This document shows, one piece after another, positions 1 to 9,768 of a stretch of DNA of 64,000 nucleotides. The translations under genes were made by a program, and so were the position numbers. This DNA is from Pseudonocardia sp. HH130629-09 (lineage in GTDB: Bacteria; Actinomycetota; Actinomycetes; Mycobacteriales; Pseudonocardiaceae). Position 1 is the first letter of the stretch. Each line of letters opens with the position of its first letter. The stretch spans positions 2,356,001-2,420,000 of the forward strand of contig NZ_CP011868.1 of NCBI RefSeq assembly GCF_001294645.1, given 5' to 3'. The notes beneath the pieces are model-generated. The model ran no database searches. It was not told the DNA's origin and was given only the letters and a program-made list of their open reading frames with translations.

Positions 1-1092
1 GCGGCGCACCCGGTTCTGCTCGCCGCGGTCGTGCTCGTCGCGGACGTCGCCGAGGATCTCCTCCACCAGGTCCTCCATGGTCACCAGACCGGCGGTGCCG
101 CCGTACTCGTCGACGACGACGGCGGTCTGCAGCCCCGCCGCCCGCAGCCGGGTCATCAGCTCGTCGCCGTCCAGCGACGACGGCACGGTCTCGACCGGCC
201 GGGCCAGGTCCCGCACGGCGGTGTCGGCGCGGCGGGCCGGCGGCACCGAGAAGGCCTGCTTGACGTGCACCAGGCCCAGCGGGACGTCCGGGTCGCCGTC
301 GACGACCGGGAACCGGGAGAACCCGGAGCGGCGGGCCAGCGCGACCAGGTCGGTGACGGTGTCGGTGGCGTCGATGGTCTCCACCCGCACCCGCGGGGTC
401 ATCAGGTCCTCGGCGACGCGGTCGGTGAAGCGCAGCGAGCGCTCCAGCAGCACCGCGGTGCCCGGGTCGATGCTGCCGCTCTCGGCACTGGCCCGCACCA
501 GCGAGCTCAGCTCACCGGGTGAGCGGGCCGAGCGCAGCTCCTCGGCCGGTTCGATGCCGAGCCGGCGCACGATGGCGTTGGCCGCGCTGTTCAGGCCGGT
601 GATGAGCCAGCGGAACGCCGAGGCGAACCCGGCCTGCAGCCACACCACCGAGCGCGCCACCTCCATCGGGTGGGCGATCGCGAGGTTCTTCGGGACCAGC
701 TCGCCGAAGACCATCGACAGCACCGTCGCCAGGACGAGCGACAGCACGGTCGCGGTGCCCGAGGCGATCCCGGCGGGCAGACCGACGGCCTCCAGGACCG
801 GCCGGATCAGCTCGGCGACGGCGGGTTCGGCGATGTAGCCGGTGGCCAGGGTGGTGGCGGTGATCCCGAGCTGGCAGCCGGACAGCTGGAACGACAGCCC
901 GGCGTGCGCCCGCTGCACCGCGCGGGTGCGGCGGTCGTCCCGGCGGGCGACGGCGGCGTCGATGCGGCTGCGTTCGAGCGCGGTGAGGGAGAACTCCGAG
1001 GCGACGGACACGGCGGTTCCCAGGGTGAGCGCGGCGACCGCGAGCAGCCCGAGGACGGAGAGCAGGACGGACACGGAGTTGATGGCCTCCAT
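1..1092 (-). CDS. CNNM/CorC (HlyC)-family membrane protein, C-terminus beyond window
   Basis: Partial gene, 364 codons visible, running off the left edge. The product starts [15 protein letters not shown] and has an N-terminal CNNM-type membrane region: hydrophobic segments around residues 5-25 and 80-120, with the family motif [13 protein letters not shown] paired CBS region follows, including [11 protein letters not shown] and [25 protein letters not shown]. Members of this family are inner-membrane proteins linked to Mg/Co transport or efflux; the old name hemolysin is not functionally meaningful. ATG at 1092 was chosen; an in-frame GTG lies at 1110 and neither has a strong ribosome binding site. 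It is divergent from coaA. Confidence 0.88.
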   Translation of the reverse strand, partial: MEAINSVSVLLSVLGLLAVAALTLGTAVSVASEFSLTALERSRIDAAVARRDDRRTRAVQRAHAGLSFQLSGCQLGITATTLATGYIAEPAVAELIRPVLEAVGLPAGIASGTATVLSLVLATVLSMVFGELVPKNLAIAHPMEVARSVVWLQAGFASAFRWLITGLNSAANAIVRRLGIEPAEELRSARSPGELSSLVRASAESGSIDPGTAVLLERSLRFTDRVAEDLMTPRVRVETIDATDTVTDLVALARRSGFSRFPVVDGDPDVPLGLVHVKQAFSVPPARRADTAVRDLARPVETVPSSLDGDELMTRLRAAGLQTAVVVDEYGGTAGLVTMEDLVEEILGDVRDEHDRGEQNRVRR

Positions 1093-1214
1093 CGGGGAGA
1101 AACGGTGCACGACGATACGGCGGCCGCGCCGGGACCGCGCGACGGGAGCTGCGAGTCGGCAGCTGCGAGTGATGTCACGGCGTCCCGACGGTGATCCCGG
1201 CCGTGACCGGGGTC

Positions 1215-1220
1215 TAGGTT
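1215..1220 (+). promoter_or_regulatory. Candidate -10 box (TAGGTT) of the coaA transcript
   Basis: TAGGTT fits the actinobacterial -10 form TANNNT and ends 8 bases before an ATG at 1229. Transcription would then begin at or next to that ATG, giving a leaderless message. Inferred from sequence only. Confidence 0.35.
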
Positions 1221-1228
1221 GGTCAGCC

Positions 1229-1333
1229 ATGACCACGGCGACGTCGCCCTCCGCACCGTCCCCCGCGCCACCGGGCCCCCCGGACGGCGGTCGGGTGCCG
1301 GTGAGCGGGGCCCCGACCGCAGCGCACCGGTGA
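1229..1333 (+). CDS. Possible 34-codon leader ORF overlapping coaA
   Basis: A short Pro/Ala-rich reading frame begins [16 protein letters not shown] and ends with a TGA that overlaps the proposed coaA start as GTGA (1330-1333). It has no recognisable domain. Its value is positional: a -10-like TAGGTT lies just upstream, so it could be translated leaderless and couple ribosomes to coaA. The alternative is that coaA itself begins further upstream (TTG at 1219 in the coaA frame), in which case this frame is meaningless. Confidence 0.25.
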   Translation: MTTATSPSAPSPAPPGPPDGGRVPVSGAPTAAHR

Positions 1334-2349
1334 GCGCACCGCAGCCGACGCCCCCGTCGGAGCGCGCGTCCCCCGCGGCCGCGACGCACCCGCAGTACGG
1401 CGGCCGGCGCAGCTCGGGCCTGGCCCGGGGGAGCGCCTCACCGTTCGTCGATCTCGACCGCCGCTCCTGGTCGCAGCTCGCGTCGTCGACCACGGTGCCG
1501 CTGTCGGCCCAGGAACTCGACCAACTGCGCAGCTACGGCGACTTCGTCGACCTCGACGAGGTCCGTGAGGTCTACCTGCCGCTGTCGCGGCTGCTGAACC
1601 TGCACGTCGAGGAGGGCGGTCGGCTCTACCGGGCCTACCGGCGCTTCCTCGGCTCGGGCGGGGCCCGGACCCCGTTCGTGATCGGGATCGCGGGTTCGGT
1701 CGCGGTCGGGAAGTCGACCACCGCGCGGCTGCTGCGCCTGCTGCTCGCCCGCTCCCCGGAGCACCCCGACGTGCAGCTGGTCACCACCGACGGGTTCCTC
1801 TACCCCAACGCCGAGCTGCAGGCCCGCGGGCTGATGGAGCGCAAGGGCTTCCCGGAGTCCTACGACCGCCGCAAGCTGCTGCGGTTCGTCTCCGAGATCA
1901 AGGGCGGCCGCCCCGAGGTCACCGCCCCGGTCTACTCGCACCTGGTCTACGACATCGTCCCCGACGAGCAGCTCGTGGTCCGCAGCCCCGACATCCTCAT
2001 CGTCGAGGGGCTCAACGTGCTCCAGCCCGCGGTCGCGGGCGCGCTGACGGTGTCGGACTTCATCGACTTCTCCGTCTACGTCGACGCCGCCACCGCCGAT
2101 GTGCGCCGCTGGTACGTGGAGCGGTTCCTGCGGTTGCGCCAGACCGCGTTCCGGGACCCGCAGTCGTTCTTCCGCCGCTACGCCGAGCTCGACCACGACG
2201 CGGCCGTCGCCCGGGCCGAGCACATCTGGGCGACGATCAACCAGCCCAACCTGGAACAGAACGTGCTGCCCACCCGCTCACGGGCCAGCGCCGTGCTGAC
2301 CAAGGGCCCGAACCACGACGTCACGCGGGTGCGGCTGCGCAAGCTCTGA
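1330..2349 (+). CDS. coaA: Type I pantothenate kinase
   Basis: Catalyses ATP-dependent phosphorylation of pantothenate, the first step of coenzyme A synthesis, in the cytoplasm. The P-loop is visible as [12 protein letters not shown] about 120 residues in. The family segments [38 protein letters not shown] and the C-terminal FFRRYAELD...[13 protein letters not shown] all match bacterial CoaA. The GTG at 1330 gives 339 residues, close to the usual 310-330; the reading frame extends upstream to a TTG at 1219, which would add a Pro-rich tail. The 3' end overlaps the convergent dapE-like gene by 29 bp. Confidence 0.93.
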   Translation: MSAPQPTPPSERASPAAATHPQYGGRRSSGLARGSASPFVDLDRRSWSQLASSTTVPLSAQELDQLRSYGDFVDLDEVREVYLPLSRLLNLHVEEGGRLYRAYRRFLGSGGARTPFVIGIAGSVAVGKSTTARLLRLLLARSPEHPDVQLVTTDGFLYPNAELQARGLMERKGFPESYDRRKLLRFVSEIKGGRPEVTAPVYSHLVYDIVPDEQLVVRSPDILIVEGLNVLQPAVAGALTVSDFIDFSVYVDAATADVRRWYVERFLRLRQTAFRDPQSFFRRYAELDHDAAVARAEHIWATINQPNLEQNVLPTRSRASAVLTKGPNHDVTRVRLRKL

Positions 2350-3436
2350 CCAGCGCCGTGGTCAGGGCCTCGGCCGCCTCGCCGACCCGGGCTGCGGAGC
2401 AGGTCTCGTCGGTGACGTGGGCCAGCTCGGGGTCGCCGGGCCCGTACACCAGCACCGCCGGGTCCCCGAGCGCAGGGACCAGCACCGACGCGTCGGTGAA
2501 GTAGGACGCGAACGCCGCCGGTCCGTCGTGGCCGAGCGCGGTGGCGACCGCCCTGGCCCGCGGGTCGGCCGGATCGGTGCCGCCGGCGGGCAGGTCCAGG
2601 CGCACCTCGACGTGGGGGAGCCCGCGGTGGGGCGTCCCGGCGAGCGCGGCGTGGGCGACCGCGGCCACCTCGTCGCGGGCCGCGGCGGCGTCGAGACCGG
2701 GCACCAGACGCAGGTCGACCTCCAGCTCGGCGCGGTCGGGCACCAGGTTGGGCTGCAGTCCGGCGTGCAGCGTCCCGGGGTTGGCGGTGGCGGCGCCGTG
2801 CGTCGCGCTGACGGGCCAGGTGTGGTCGTGCAGCGCCGCCGCGACCCGCCCGAGCGCGACGAGTGCGTTGTCGCCCAGCTCCGGGCGCGATCCGTGGGCG
2901 CTCACCCCGTGCTGCACCAGCCGCAGCCACAGCACGCCCTTGTGGCCGTGCAGCACCCGGTTCGCGGTCGGCTCGGCCACCACCAGCAGCGGCGACGGCT
3001 CCAGGCCGGTGAGCAGCCGGGCGCCGTCGCCGCCGGTCTCCTCGCCGAAGGTGAACACCAGCTGCAGTGGGGTCGCCGGGGTGCTGCGCAGTGCCGCGAC
3101 GACGAGCGCGGCCACCCCGGCCTTCATGTCGGTGCTGCCGCGCCCGCGCAGCCGCCCGTCGACGACGTCACCGGCATGCGGGTCGAACGACCAGCCGGCC
3201 GGGTCGGCGGGGACGGTGTCGAGGTGCCCAGTGAGGGTGACGGGTGGGCGGCCGTCGCCGCGGCGGGCCACCAGGTTCGCCCGCGCCGGGTCGGCCGGGT
3301 CGGGCTCGGTTCGCACGGTGAATCCGCCGACGTCGAGCAGGCCGGCGAGGGCGTCGGCGGCCGCGCGCTCACCGCCGCCCCGGGTGTCGAGGGCGATCAG
3401 CGAGCCGGCGAGCGCGACGGGGTCGGGGGTCTCCAT
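2321..3436 (-). CDS. dapE: M20-family metallopeptidase, succinyl-diaminopimelate desuccinylase-like
   Basis: A 371-residue zinc-dependent amidohydrolase of the M20 family. Metal-ligand motifs are in order: [17 protein letters not shown], the GEETGG catalytic Glu region, VAEPT, and AHVTDE near the C-terminus. The best match of layout is DapE, which removes succinate from N-succinyl-LL-diaminopimelate in lysine and cell-wall synthesis; other M20 deacylases look alike, so the substrate is inferred. ATG at 3436 ([11 protein letters not shown]) is preferred to an upstream in-frame ATG at 3493 because the extension is basic low-complexity sequence. It is divergent from a MarR gene and its stop lies inside coaA. 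Confidence 0.85.
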   Translation of the reverse strand: METPDPVALAGSLIALDTRGGGERAAADALAGLLDVGGFTVRTEPDPADPARANLVARRGDGRPPVTLTGHLDTVPADPAGWSFDPHAGDVVDGRLRGRGSTDMKAGVAALVVAALRSTPATPLQLVFTFGEETGGDGARLLTGLEPSPLLVVAEPTANRVLHGHKGVLWLRLVQHGVSAHGSRPELGDNALVALGRVAAALHDHTWPVSATHGAATANPGTLHAGLQPNLVPDRAELEVDLRLVPGLDAAAARDEVAAVAHAALAGTPHRGLPHVEVRLDLPAGGTDPADPRARAVATALGHDGPAAFASYFTDASVLVPALGDPAVLVYGPGDPELAHVTDETCSAARVGEAAEALTTALVRACAAAPA

Positions 3437-3513
3437 CCCCGCGACACTGCCACGACCCCGTCGCCGTCGAGGGCCGATGCCATTGCTCATCACTTCTTTG
3501 GCAGAATGGGGCG

Positions 3514-4005
3514 ATGAGTGAGGGATCGGGCAGCGAGTCCGGCGGCTCCGGCGGCACCGTGGTGTCGAACCGCTTCGAGACGAGCGACGACGAGGTGGCC
3601 TCGCGGCTGCGGCTGGCCGTGGGCCGGCTGAACCGCCGGATCCGCATCGACGGCTCCGAGTCGCTGCCGCCGCTGCAGCTGTCGACCCTGGTCACCGTCG
3701 AGCAGCACGGCCCGCTGCGCCTGTCGGAGCTGGCCCGCCGGGAAGGCGTGACCGCACCGACGATGTCCCGGGTGCTGTCCGCGCTCGACGACCAGGGCAT
3801 GGTCGAACGCGCCGCCGACCCGGGCGACGCCCGCGGCGTGCTCATCTCGATCTCCGCCGACGGGCTGGACCGGCTGCGCGAGGTCCGCAGCCAGCGCACC
3901 GCGCTGGTCGCCCGCCGGCTCGACCGGCTCGACGCCGCCCAGCGCGCCGCGCTGGAGGCCGCGCTGCCCGCGATCGAGGCCCTGATCGTCGCCGACGAGG
4001 ACTGA
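3514..4005 (+). CDS. MarR-family transcriptional regulator
   Basis: A 163-residue winged-helix protein. After a Gly/Ser-rich start, the DNA-binding part is LRLSELARREGVTAPTMSRVLSALDDQGMVERAADPGDARG, with the classic DxR wing. These proteins bind palindromes as dimers and usually repress a neighbouring gene until a small phenolic or lipophilic ligand binds. It is divergent from the dapE-like gene with 77 bp between the starts, so control of that promoter or of itself is likely. The ligand is unknown. Confidence 0.88.
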   Translation: MSEGSGSESGGSGGTVVSNRFETSDDEVASRLRLAVGRLNRRIRIDGSESLPPLQLSTLVTVEQHGPLRLSELARREGVTAPTMSRVLSALDDQGMVERAADPGDARGVLISISADGLDRLREVRSQRTALVARRLDRLDAAQRAALEAALPAIEALIVADED

Positions 4006-4019
4006 GCGCCGCGGGGCCC

Positions 4020-4850
4020 TCAGGCCTCGGCGCCGTCGACGGTGACCACGACCCGGGAGCCGTCGTCCCGGCTGCCGCCCGCGACGGCACGCAGCCCCGC
4101 GACCCGCGCCGACTCCGGCAGTGGGTCGGGGTAGTGCCAGAACACCTCGGCCAGCCGGGTCCCGCCGGGCAGGTCGGCGTGCTCGTAGTGCGCCTCGCCC
4201 TTGTAGGGGCAGCGGGTCCGCAGCCCGCTCGGCGTGGTCGGTACGGCGACGTCGGCGGCGGGCAGGTACCAGCGGTTCGGCAGTCCGGTCTCCGACAGCA
4301 CCCACGGGCGCTCCGAGCGGGCGAGGACCGTCCCGACGCCGTCGGTCGCGACGTGGGTGACCACGACCTCGCGGTGGGTCGGGCGCACGTCGACCCGGGT
4401 GTAGGGGTCGGTGAGGTGGGCGAAGACCTCCTCGTCCTCGTCGTACCAGGCGTCGGCGGCGCTCCAGTACAGCGCGGCGAGCCCGCGCAGCCAGGGCGCG
4501 GCCGCGACGGGCTCCGGGTAGTGCCAGACCGCGTTCTCCGCGGTGCGGTCGCCGACGACCAGCGAGCGGTAGGACGCGTCTCCCTTGAACGGGCAGTGCG
4601 TGGTGTGGTCGGTCGCGACCAGCACGTCCTGGTCGAGATCGGCCTCGGGGACGTAGAGCACGGGCAGCAGGTTCGACTCGTGCAGCAGGAAGCCGCCACG
4701 GGTGTCGAGCACGGTGCGCCCGGCGAACTCCGCCCGCACCCGCCTCGGGAACGGGTGCATCAGCAGCTTGTGCGGCGGGCCCTCGATCGCGTAGTTCACC
4801 GTCGTCGGCGCGGAGGACGACAGCGGGCCGTCGGTGCGGGTCAGTCCCAT
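4020..4850 (-). CDS. Protein with two DUF427 domains
   Basis: A 276-residue protein made of two tandem DUF427 units. Each carries the same landmarks: CPFKGDASY with HYPEPV in the first half, CPYKGEAHY with HYPDPLPE in the second. The fold is a small beta barrel and the biochemical role is not established. There is no signal peptide, so it should be cytoplasmic. It converges on the MarR gene 14 bp away and is preceded by about 100 bp before the asnB stop. ATG at 4850 begins MGLTRTDGPLSS. Confidence 0.85.
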   Translation of the reverse strand: MGLTRTDGPLSSSAPTTVNYAIEGPPHKLLMHPFPRRVRAEFAGRTVLDTRGGFLLHESNLLPVLYVPEADLDQDVLVATDHTTHCPFKGDASYRSLVVGDRTAENAVWHYPEPVAAAPWLRGLAALYWSAADAWYDEDEEVFAHLTDPYTRVDVRPTHREVVVTHVATDGVGTVLARSERPWVLSETGLPNRWYLPAADVAVPTTPSGLRTRCPYKGEAHYEHADLPGGTRLAEVFWHYPDPLPESARVAGLRAVAGGSRDDGSRVVVTVDGAEA

Positions 4851-4956
4851 GTGGCCTCACCTCGTGGGTGGTCGTGCGGGTCGGTACCCACACAACCACC
4901 CACGGGGCGAACCTGCCACGGGGCCGGGAGCGACGGTGACAGCGAGAGGTGCACGA

Positions 4957-6772
4957 CTACAGCGAGAGCTGCACGTCGTAGTCGCCGATCCAGGTGTTGA
5001 GGTCGATGATCCGCTCCAGCTGCATCCGGCGGCCCATCGAGTTGGCCTCGTGCCCGCCGCCGGCGTCGAGCCGTCGCCGGACGGCCGCGCGCTCCACCAA
5101 CGGCGCGACGGGCGCGTCGTCGCCCTGGCCGAGGACCCCGGCGACCTGGTCGCGCAGCGACTTCTCGTAGGAGTCGTCCTGGGTGGAGGGGTAGGGGCTC
5201 TTGACCCGCTGGACCACCGACTCGGGCAGCAGGTCGGAGGTGGCGTGGCGCAGCAGCGACTTCTCGCGGCCGTCGAAGGTCTTGTGCGCCCACGGGGTGC
5301 CGAAGACGTACTCGACCAGGCGGTGGTCGCAGAACGGCACCCGCACCTCGAGCCCGACCGCCATGCTCATCCGGTCCTTGCGGTCGAGCAGCACCGGCAG
5401 CCAGCGGTCAGGTACAGGTAGCCGATCTCGCGCATCCGCCGCTCGTGCGGGTCGTCGGCGGCCGGGCCGGTCAGCTCGGGCACCTCGGACAGTGCCGTCC
5501 GGTACTGGTCCTCGACGTAGTCGGGCACGTCGAGCTTGGCCCACAGTGCGCCGTCGAACAGGCCGGGGTCGGCGGGGTCGTGGTTCATCATCCGCCCGGC
5601 GAGCCACAGGAAGGTGTCCGCGGCGACGGTCTCCGGGTCGTGGAAGTCGCGGTACCCGCCGAAGACCTCGTCGGCGGACTCCCCGGACAGCGCGACCGTC
5701 GACTCCTTCCGGATCGCGGAGAAGAGCAGGTAGAGAGAGGAGTCCATGTCGCCGATGCCGGCCGGCAGGTCGCGGGCGTGCACCGTGGCCCGGCGCACCG
5801 CCGGGTCCATCATGTCCTCGGTGCGCAGCACGATGTCGCGCTGCCCGGTGCCGACGTACTCGGTGACCTCGTGCACGTAGGGGGTGTCCGGGGTGCCGCG
5901 GGCGTCGTCGGCGACGAAGTTGTCGGCGTAGCCCACGGAGTCGACCGCGAACGACCGGACGGTGCCGTCGACGTGCTTCGCGGCCGGCGCGGCGAGCGCC
6001 GAGGAGTCCAGCCCGCCCCGACAGCAGGGTGCAGAGCGGCACGTCGGCGTAGAGCCGGCGCTGCGCGGTGTCCTCCAGCAGCTCGCGGACGTGGTGCACG
6101 GTCGTGTCGACGTCGTCGGTGTGCCCGGTGTCGGTGAGCTGCCAGTAGCGCTCCTCGCGGATCCCGCCGTCGCGGGAGACCCGGACGACGCAGCCGGGCG
6201 GGACCTCGCGCATGCCGCGGAACACCGCGTTGGACATGTCGGAGACGAACGCCAGTGCCCGGCGCAGCCCCTCGGCGTCGACCACCCGCTCGGCCTCGGG
6301 GTGGGCCAGGATCGCCTTGGGCTCGGAGCCGAACAGCACCAGCTCGCTCGTGCCGGAGTCCCACAGGGCGTAGGCGAACATGCCGTTGAGCCGCCGGGCG
6401 ACCTCACGCGGGTCCTTCGCGCCCCACTCGCGGTGCGCCCGCAGCACCACCTCGGTGTCGCTGGGAGGTCCGGAACCGGTGCCCGGCGGCGGCGAGCTGC
6501 TCGCGCAGCTCGCGGAAGTTGTAGGTCTCGCCGGAGTGGACCATGTGCAGGGCGGGGGCCCCGCCCTCGTCGAGGGTCATCGGCTGGCGGCCGCCCTCGA
6601 CGTCGATGACCGCGAGCCTGCGGTGGCACAGCGCCGCGGGACCCTGGGCCCACACACCTTGCTGGTCCGGTCCGCGGCAGGACATCGCGTCGTTCATCGC
6701 CGCGAGGGTGCGGGCGTGCTCGTCCGCCCCCAGGTCGTGCCGGTCGTCGATCCAGCCGCAGATTCCGCACAC
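4957..6772 (-). pseudogene. asnB: Asparagine synthetase (glutamine-hydrolysing), three frame breaks
   Basis: Reads as a complete AsnB of about 600 residues only if three frame changes are made. The N-terminal glutaminase begins MCGICGWIDD with the catalytic Cys2; the synthetase half has LLSGGLDSSALAA-like sequence, the SGESADEVFGGY motif and LDRKDRMSMAVGLEVRVPF. Breaks: one extra base in GGG at 6463-6465, one extra in CCCC at 6016-6019, and one missing base at GG 5406-5407. Each is a one-base change in a G/C run, and sequence on both sides stays well conserved, so decay is recent or the read is wrong. The start is GTG at 6772 with a GGAGG ribosome site. It is divergent from a MarR gene that probably controls it. 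Confidence 0.85.
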
Positions 6773-6839
6773 GGTAGAGCGCCTCCTCGATCTCGTGCCC
6801 GGACCACGTCGTCCGGCGGATCGATCGCAACGCTAATGA

Positions 6840-6852
6840 TTGCGGTACGCAA
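6840..6852. promoter_or_regulatory. Inverted repeat upstream of asnB, probable MarR operator
   Basis: TTGCG-GTA-CGCAA is a perfect 5-3-5 palindrome about 68 bp upstream of the asnB start. The same half-site appears in a second palindrome at 7009-7023 beside the MarR gene. A further outward-facing CGCAA half-site lies at 6826-6830. Confidence 0.6.
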
Positions 6853-7008
6853 CAAGGAGGAAGTGCGAGGTGCGGGCCCTGTCCGGTGCTGGGTGGTTCA
6901 TCCCGCAGTCTCGGCGACGCGCGTCGCCGATCACACCCGTTCGGAGCAGCACCGTTGCGTGAAGGCGCACGAACCTTTCGATCGGCTTACGTGATTGCGA
7001 TCGTCAAT

Positions 7009-7023
7009 GTTGCGGCCCGCAAC
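7009..7023. promoter_or_regulatory. Perfect palindrome upstream of the MarR gene, probable operator
   Basis: GTTGCGGCCCGCAAC is a perfect palindrome with 7-bp arms, ending 18 bp before the ATG at 7042. It shares TTGCG...CGCAA with the site at 6840, which suggests one regulator acts on both divergent promoters. Confidence 0.65.
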
Positions 7024-7041
7024 CTGTGTAGCATGCGAAAC

Positions 7042-7551
7042 ATGACCGAACGTCCGATTGGCCCGATTGACGACGACGCCACCGTGGCGACCGGCGGCGT
7101 CGCCACGGCGACTCAGGACCCGCTGCACTCGCTGGAGAAGCAGATCACGCTGCTGGTCCGACGCACCATGGAGTCGGTGTGGTCCCACGGGTACGGCACG
7201 AACGACGCCGTGGACCGTTACACCTATCCGGTGCTCATGCTCCTCGACGACGAGGGCCCCCTCTCGCTGACCGCGCTCACCGGCAAGCTGGGGGTCTCCA
7301 AGCCCACCGCCAGCCGTCAGGTGTCCCGGCTGTCGCGGGCCGGCCTGGTCGATGTCTCCCCGCACGAGCGCGACCCCCGCTCGGTCAGCGTCACCCTCAC
7401 CCCGGCCGGGCTGGCTGCCCGCGAGCAGGTCCGCGAGGCCCGCCTGGCCCCGCTGCGCGAGGTCATCGCGCACTGGCCGACCCACGACCGCGACTCCCTC
7501 GCCGAGCTGCTCGACCGGTTCAACACCGACCTCGACCTCTTCGTGCGCTGA
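7042..7551 (+). CDS. MarR-family regulator, divergent to asnB
   Basis: A 169-residue winged-helix regulator. The N-terminal helices (HSLEKQITLLVRRTMES) are followed by the DNA-binding part LSLTALTGKLGVSKPTASRQVSRLSRAGLV and a wing DPRSVSVTLTPAG. ATG at 7042 (MTERPIGP) was used; another in-frame ATG lies at 7033. A perfect palindrome immediately upstream and a related one in front of asnB suggest autoregulation plus control of asnB. That pairing is inferred from position and shared half-sites. Confidence 0.88.
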   Translation: MTERPIGPIDDDATVATGGVATATQDPLHSLEKQITLLVRRTMESVWSHGYGTNDAVDRYTYPVLMLLDDEGPLSLTALTGKLGVSKPTASRQVSRLSRAGLVDVSPHERDPRSVSVTLTPAGLAAREQVREARLAPLREVIAHWPTHDRDSLAELLDRFNTDLDLFVR

Positions 7552-7674
7552 CCCCGCTCCACCCGCCCCGGACGCACCCGGGCACCCGCTGCTCCGCCGG
7601 GCCCCGCGCGGGTGATGCGATAGTGGGCAGTCCGGGTGGCTGCACCCGGAGCGAGTTCGGGGGTGAGGACGGGC

Positions 7675-9738
7675 GTGGACGCGCTGGTGGCGCTCGTCGC
7701 CGGAGTGCTGGACGGCATCCGCGGGCTCGGCGTGCCGGACGTGTGTCCGGGGGACTGGGCCTGGTCGGTCACCGCGCTCGGCGTGCTCACCGGGCTGCTG
7801 CCCACTGCGGGCGCGGCGCTAGTCGCGCTGCTGCGCCGCGGGATCGGCTCCGGCTCCTCCTCGGGCTACGGCTCGGCCGAGTCCGTGCTGCTGGCCGGGA
7901 TCGGGGTGCTCGCGGCGGGTCTGCTCCCGCTGGCCGTGTTCGTCGGAGCGGGCGGGGTGTTCAGCCGCGCGACCGCGGGGGTGCCGGCCGTGCCCGGCCT
8001 GAGCCAGTCGGCGACGTCGTCGATCCGGGTCGAGACCTGCAGCGTCGTCGGGACGCAGAGCAGCTACCTGGGCCGGGGCACCGTGGCCGGGTCCATCGGC
8101 GGTGACGTCGTCACCTCGGTCACCTCCGTCGCCCTGCTCGGTGTCGTGCCGCTGCTCGCGACGGTGCTGGTCGCGGTCCAGGCGCGCACCGCACTGCGTC
8201 GCGGGCCCCGCTGGCCCGCCAAGTTCTTCTGGCTCCCGCTGTTCTCGCTGATCGTGCTGACCGGCGGGGTCCCGGCGGGCACCGCCGAGCACCTGTGGGT
8301 CGGCGTCCTCGCCGCCAGCCTGGTCGGGGTGCTGGTCGTCCCGCTGTTCCCGGTGCCGTCGCGCGCGAGGATCGAGCGGATCCGCGCCGGGCGCGACGTG
8401 CCGGCCCGACGTGCCGAGCCGTCCGCGGCGGGCCGTATCGGAACCGGGTCGTCCCGGGCCGGCCGTGCCGGCGGCGACGGGCTCGCCCCGCAGTCCGGCG
8501 CCGCCGCGACGCCCAGCGTCGCCGAGCGCCTCGCCCAGCGCTTCTCCGCCCGCGAGAACCCGGGCGGCCCCGGGACCGGCGGCGCCCGCGGGCCGTCGTC
8601 GGTCGAGCAGTCCGCCCCCTACGTCGGGTTCGCCGCCGCCCCCCGTCCGCCGGCCGGCTACGGCGCACCGCCCCCCGTGGCCTACGCGCCCGGCCCGGCC
8701 GAGCGCCCGCCCGCCGGACCGCCGCCGTTCACCGGCCCGGCCGCCCACCCGGCGGCGGGACCGCTGCGCGGCCCGGTGTCGGGAGCGGCCCGTGGCCCCG
8801 TCTCCGGCGCGGGACGGCCCCCGGCGGGTCCGCCGCGTCGGCCGACACTCGTCGCGCCGGTGCCGGGCGGGCCGCCCCGTGCCCCCCGGTTCCGGCTGCT
8901 GCGCCGCCTCGGTGCCGGTGGCTTCGGCGGGGTCTGGCTGGCCCACGACGCGAAGCTCGGCCACACCGTCGCGGTCAAGTCCGCGCACGCCGCGGACCCC
9001 GAGACCGAGGAGCGCATCCGCCGCGAGGCCGCCGCGCTCGGGGCGCTGCGCCACCCCTGCTGCGTGCAGATCCACGACCTGCTGCACGCCTCCTCCGACC
9101 CGGGCCTGCAGGGCATGGACGGCCTGGTCATCGTCATGCAGTACGTCGACGGCATGTCCCTGGGCCAGCTCGTCGGCGAGCAGGGCCCGGTCGACGACAT
9201 CTCCGCGGCCCGCATCTGGACCGGCATCGCCGGGGCGCTGCACACCGCGCACCGCGCCGGGGTGCTGCACCGCGACATCAAGCCGGGCAACATCGTCGTC
9301 GACCCGCAGGGACACCCGCACCTGATCGACTTCGGGATCGCGCGCAAGCAGGGTGACTCCACGCTGACCCAGACCGGCTACGTCCTGGGCACCCCGGACT
9401 ACCTGGCGCCGGAGGCCGCGGCCGGCAAGCCCGCCTCGCCCGCCTCCGACGCCTGGCAGCTCGCCGCGGCGGTGTCGTTCGCGCTGAGCGGGCACCCGCC
9501 GCGCGGGGAGTCCGCCGACGCCGTCGCCGGGCTGCGGGCGGCCGCCGCCGGGGCCAAGCTCACCCACCTGCCGAGCCGCACGGCGCACCTGGCGCTGCTC
9601 AAGCAGGCGATGCGCACCGAGCCGCACCGGCGCCCGGACCTGCCGACGGTGCAGGCCAAGCTCGACGGCTGGCTGCGTCGCCACGGGCACCGCACCGACG
9701 GCCCGGTCACCGCGATGCTGGAGTACCGCCGCGGCTGA
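7675..9738 (+). CDS. Serine/threonine protein kinase with N-terminal membrane domain
   Basis: A 687-residue protein whose order is the reverse of the PknB type. Residues about 20-220 hold several hydrophobic helices, then a Pro/Ala/Gly-rich linker to about residue 400, then the kinase at the C-terminus. Kinase landmarks are GAGGFGGVW, the VAVKSA lysine, HRDIKPGNI, DFGIA and GTPDYLAPEA, so all catalytic residues are present. The kinase should face the cytoplasm after the last helix; there is no extracellular PASTA or sensor domain. GTG at 7675 (VDALVALVAG) has a purine-rich stretch ahead of it; in-frame GTG codons at 7636 and 7663 are possible starts. No substrate gene is apparent next to it. 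Confidence 0.88.
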   Translation: MDALVALVAGVLDGIRGLGVPDVCPGDWAWSVTALGVLTGLLPTAGAALVALLRRGIGSGSSSGYGSAESVLLAGIGVLAAGLLPLAVFVGAGGVFSRATAGVPAVPGLSQSATSSIRVETCSVVGTQSSYLGRGTVAGSIGGDVVTSVTSVALLGVVPLLATVLVAVQARTALRRGPRWPAKFFWLPLFSLIVLTGGVPAGTAEHLWVGVLAASLVGVLVVPLFPVPSRARIERIRAGRDVPARRAEPSAAGRIGTGSSRAGRAGGDGLAPQSGAAATPSVAERLAQRFSARENPGGPGTGGARGPSSVEQSAPYVGFAAAPRPPAGYGAPPPVAYAPGPAERPPAGPPPFTGPAAHPAAGPLRGPVSGAARGPVSGAGRPPAGPPRRPTLVAPVPGGPPRAPRFRLLRRLGAGGFGGVWLAHDAKLGHTVAVKSAHAADPETEERIRREAAALGALRHPCCVQIHDLLHASSDPGLQGMDGLVIVMQYVDGMSLGQLVGEQGPVDDISAARIWTGIAGALHTAHRAGVLHRDIKPGNIVVDPQGHPHLIDFGIARKQGDSTLTQTGYVLGTPDYLAPEAAAGKPASPASDAWQLAAAVSFALSGHPPRGESADAVAGLRAAAAGAKLTHLPSRTAHLALLKQAMRTEPHRRPDLPTVQAKLDGWLRRHGHRTDGPVTAMLEYRRG

Positions 9739-9768
9739 CCGCCGTCCGCTCGGGCCGCGCCGGGCCGC

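Noticed and set aside
4957..6772. asnB as two or three separate genes
   Set aside because: The pieces are consecutive parts of one AsnB protein with no ribosome sites or starts at the breaks.
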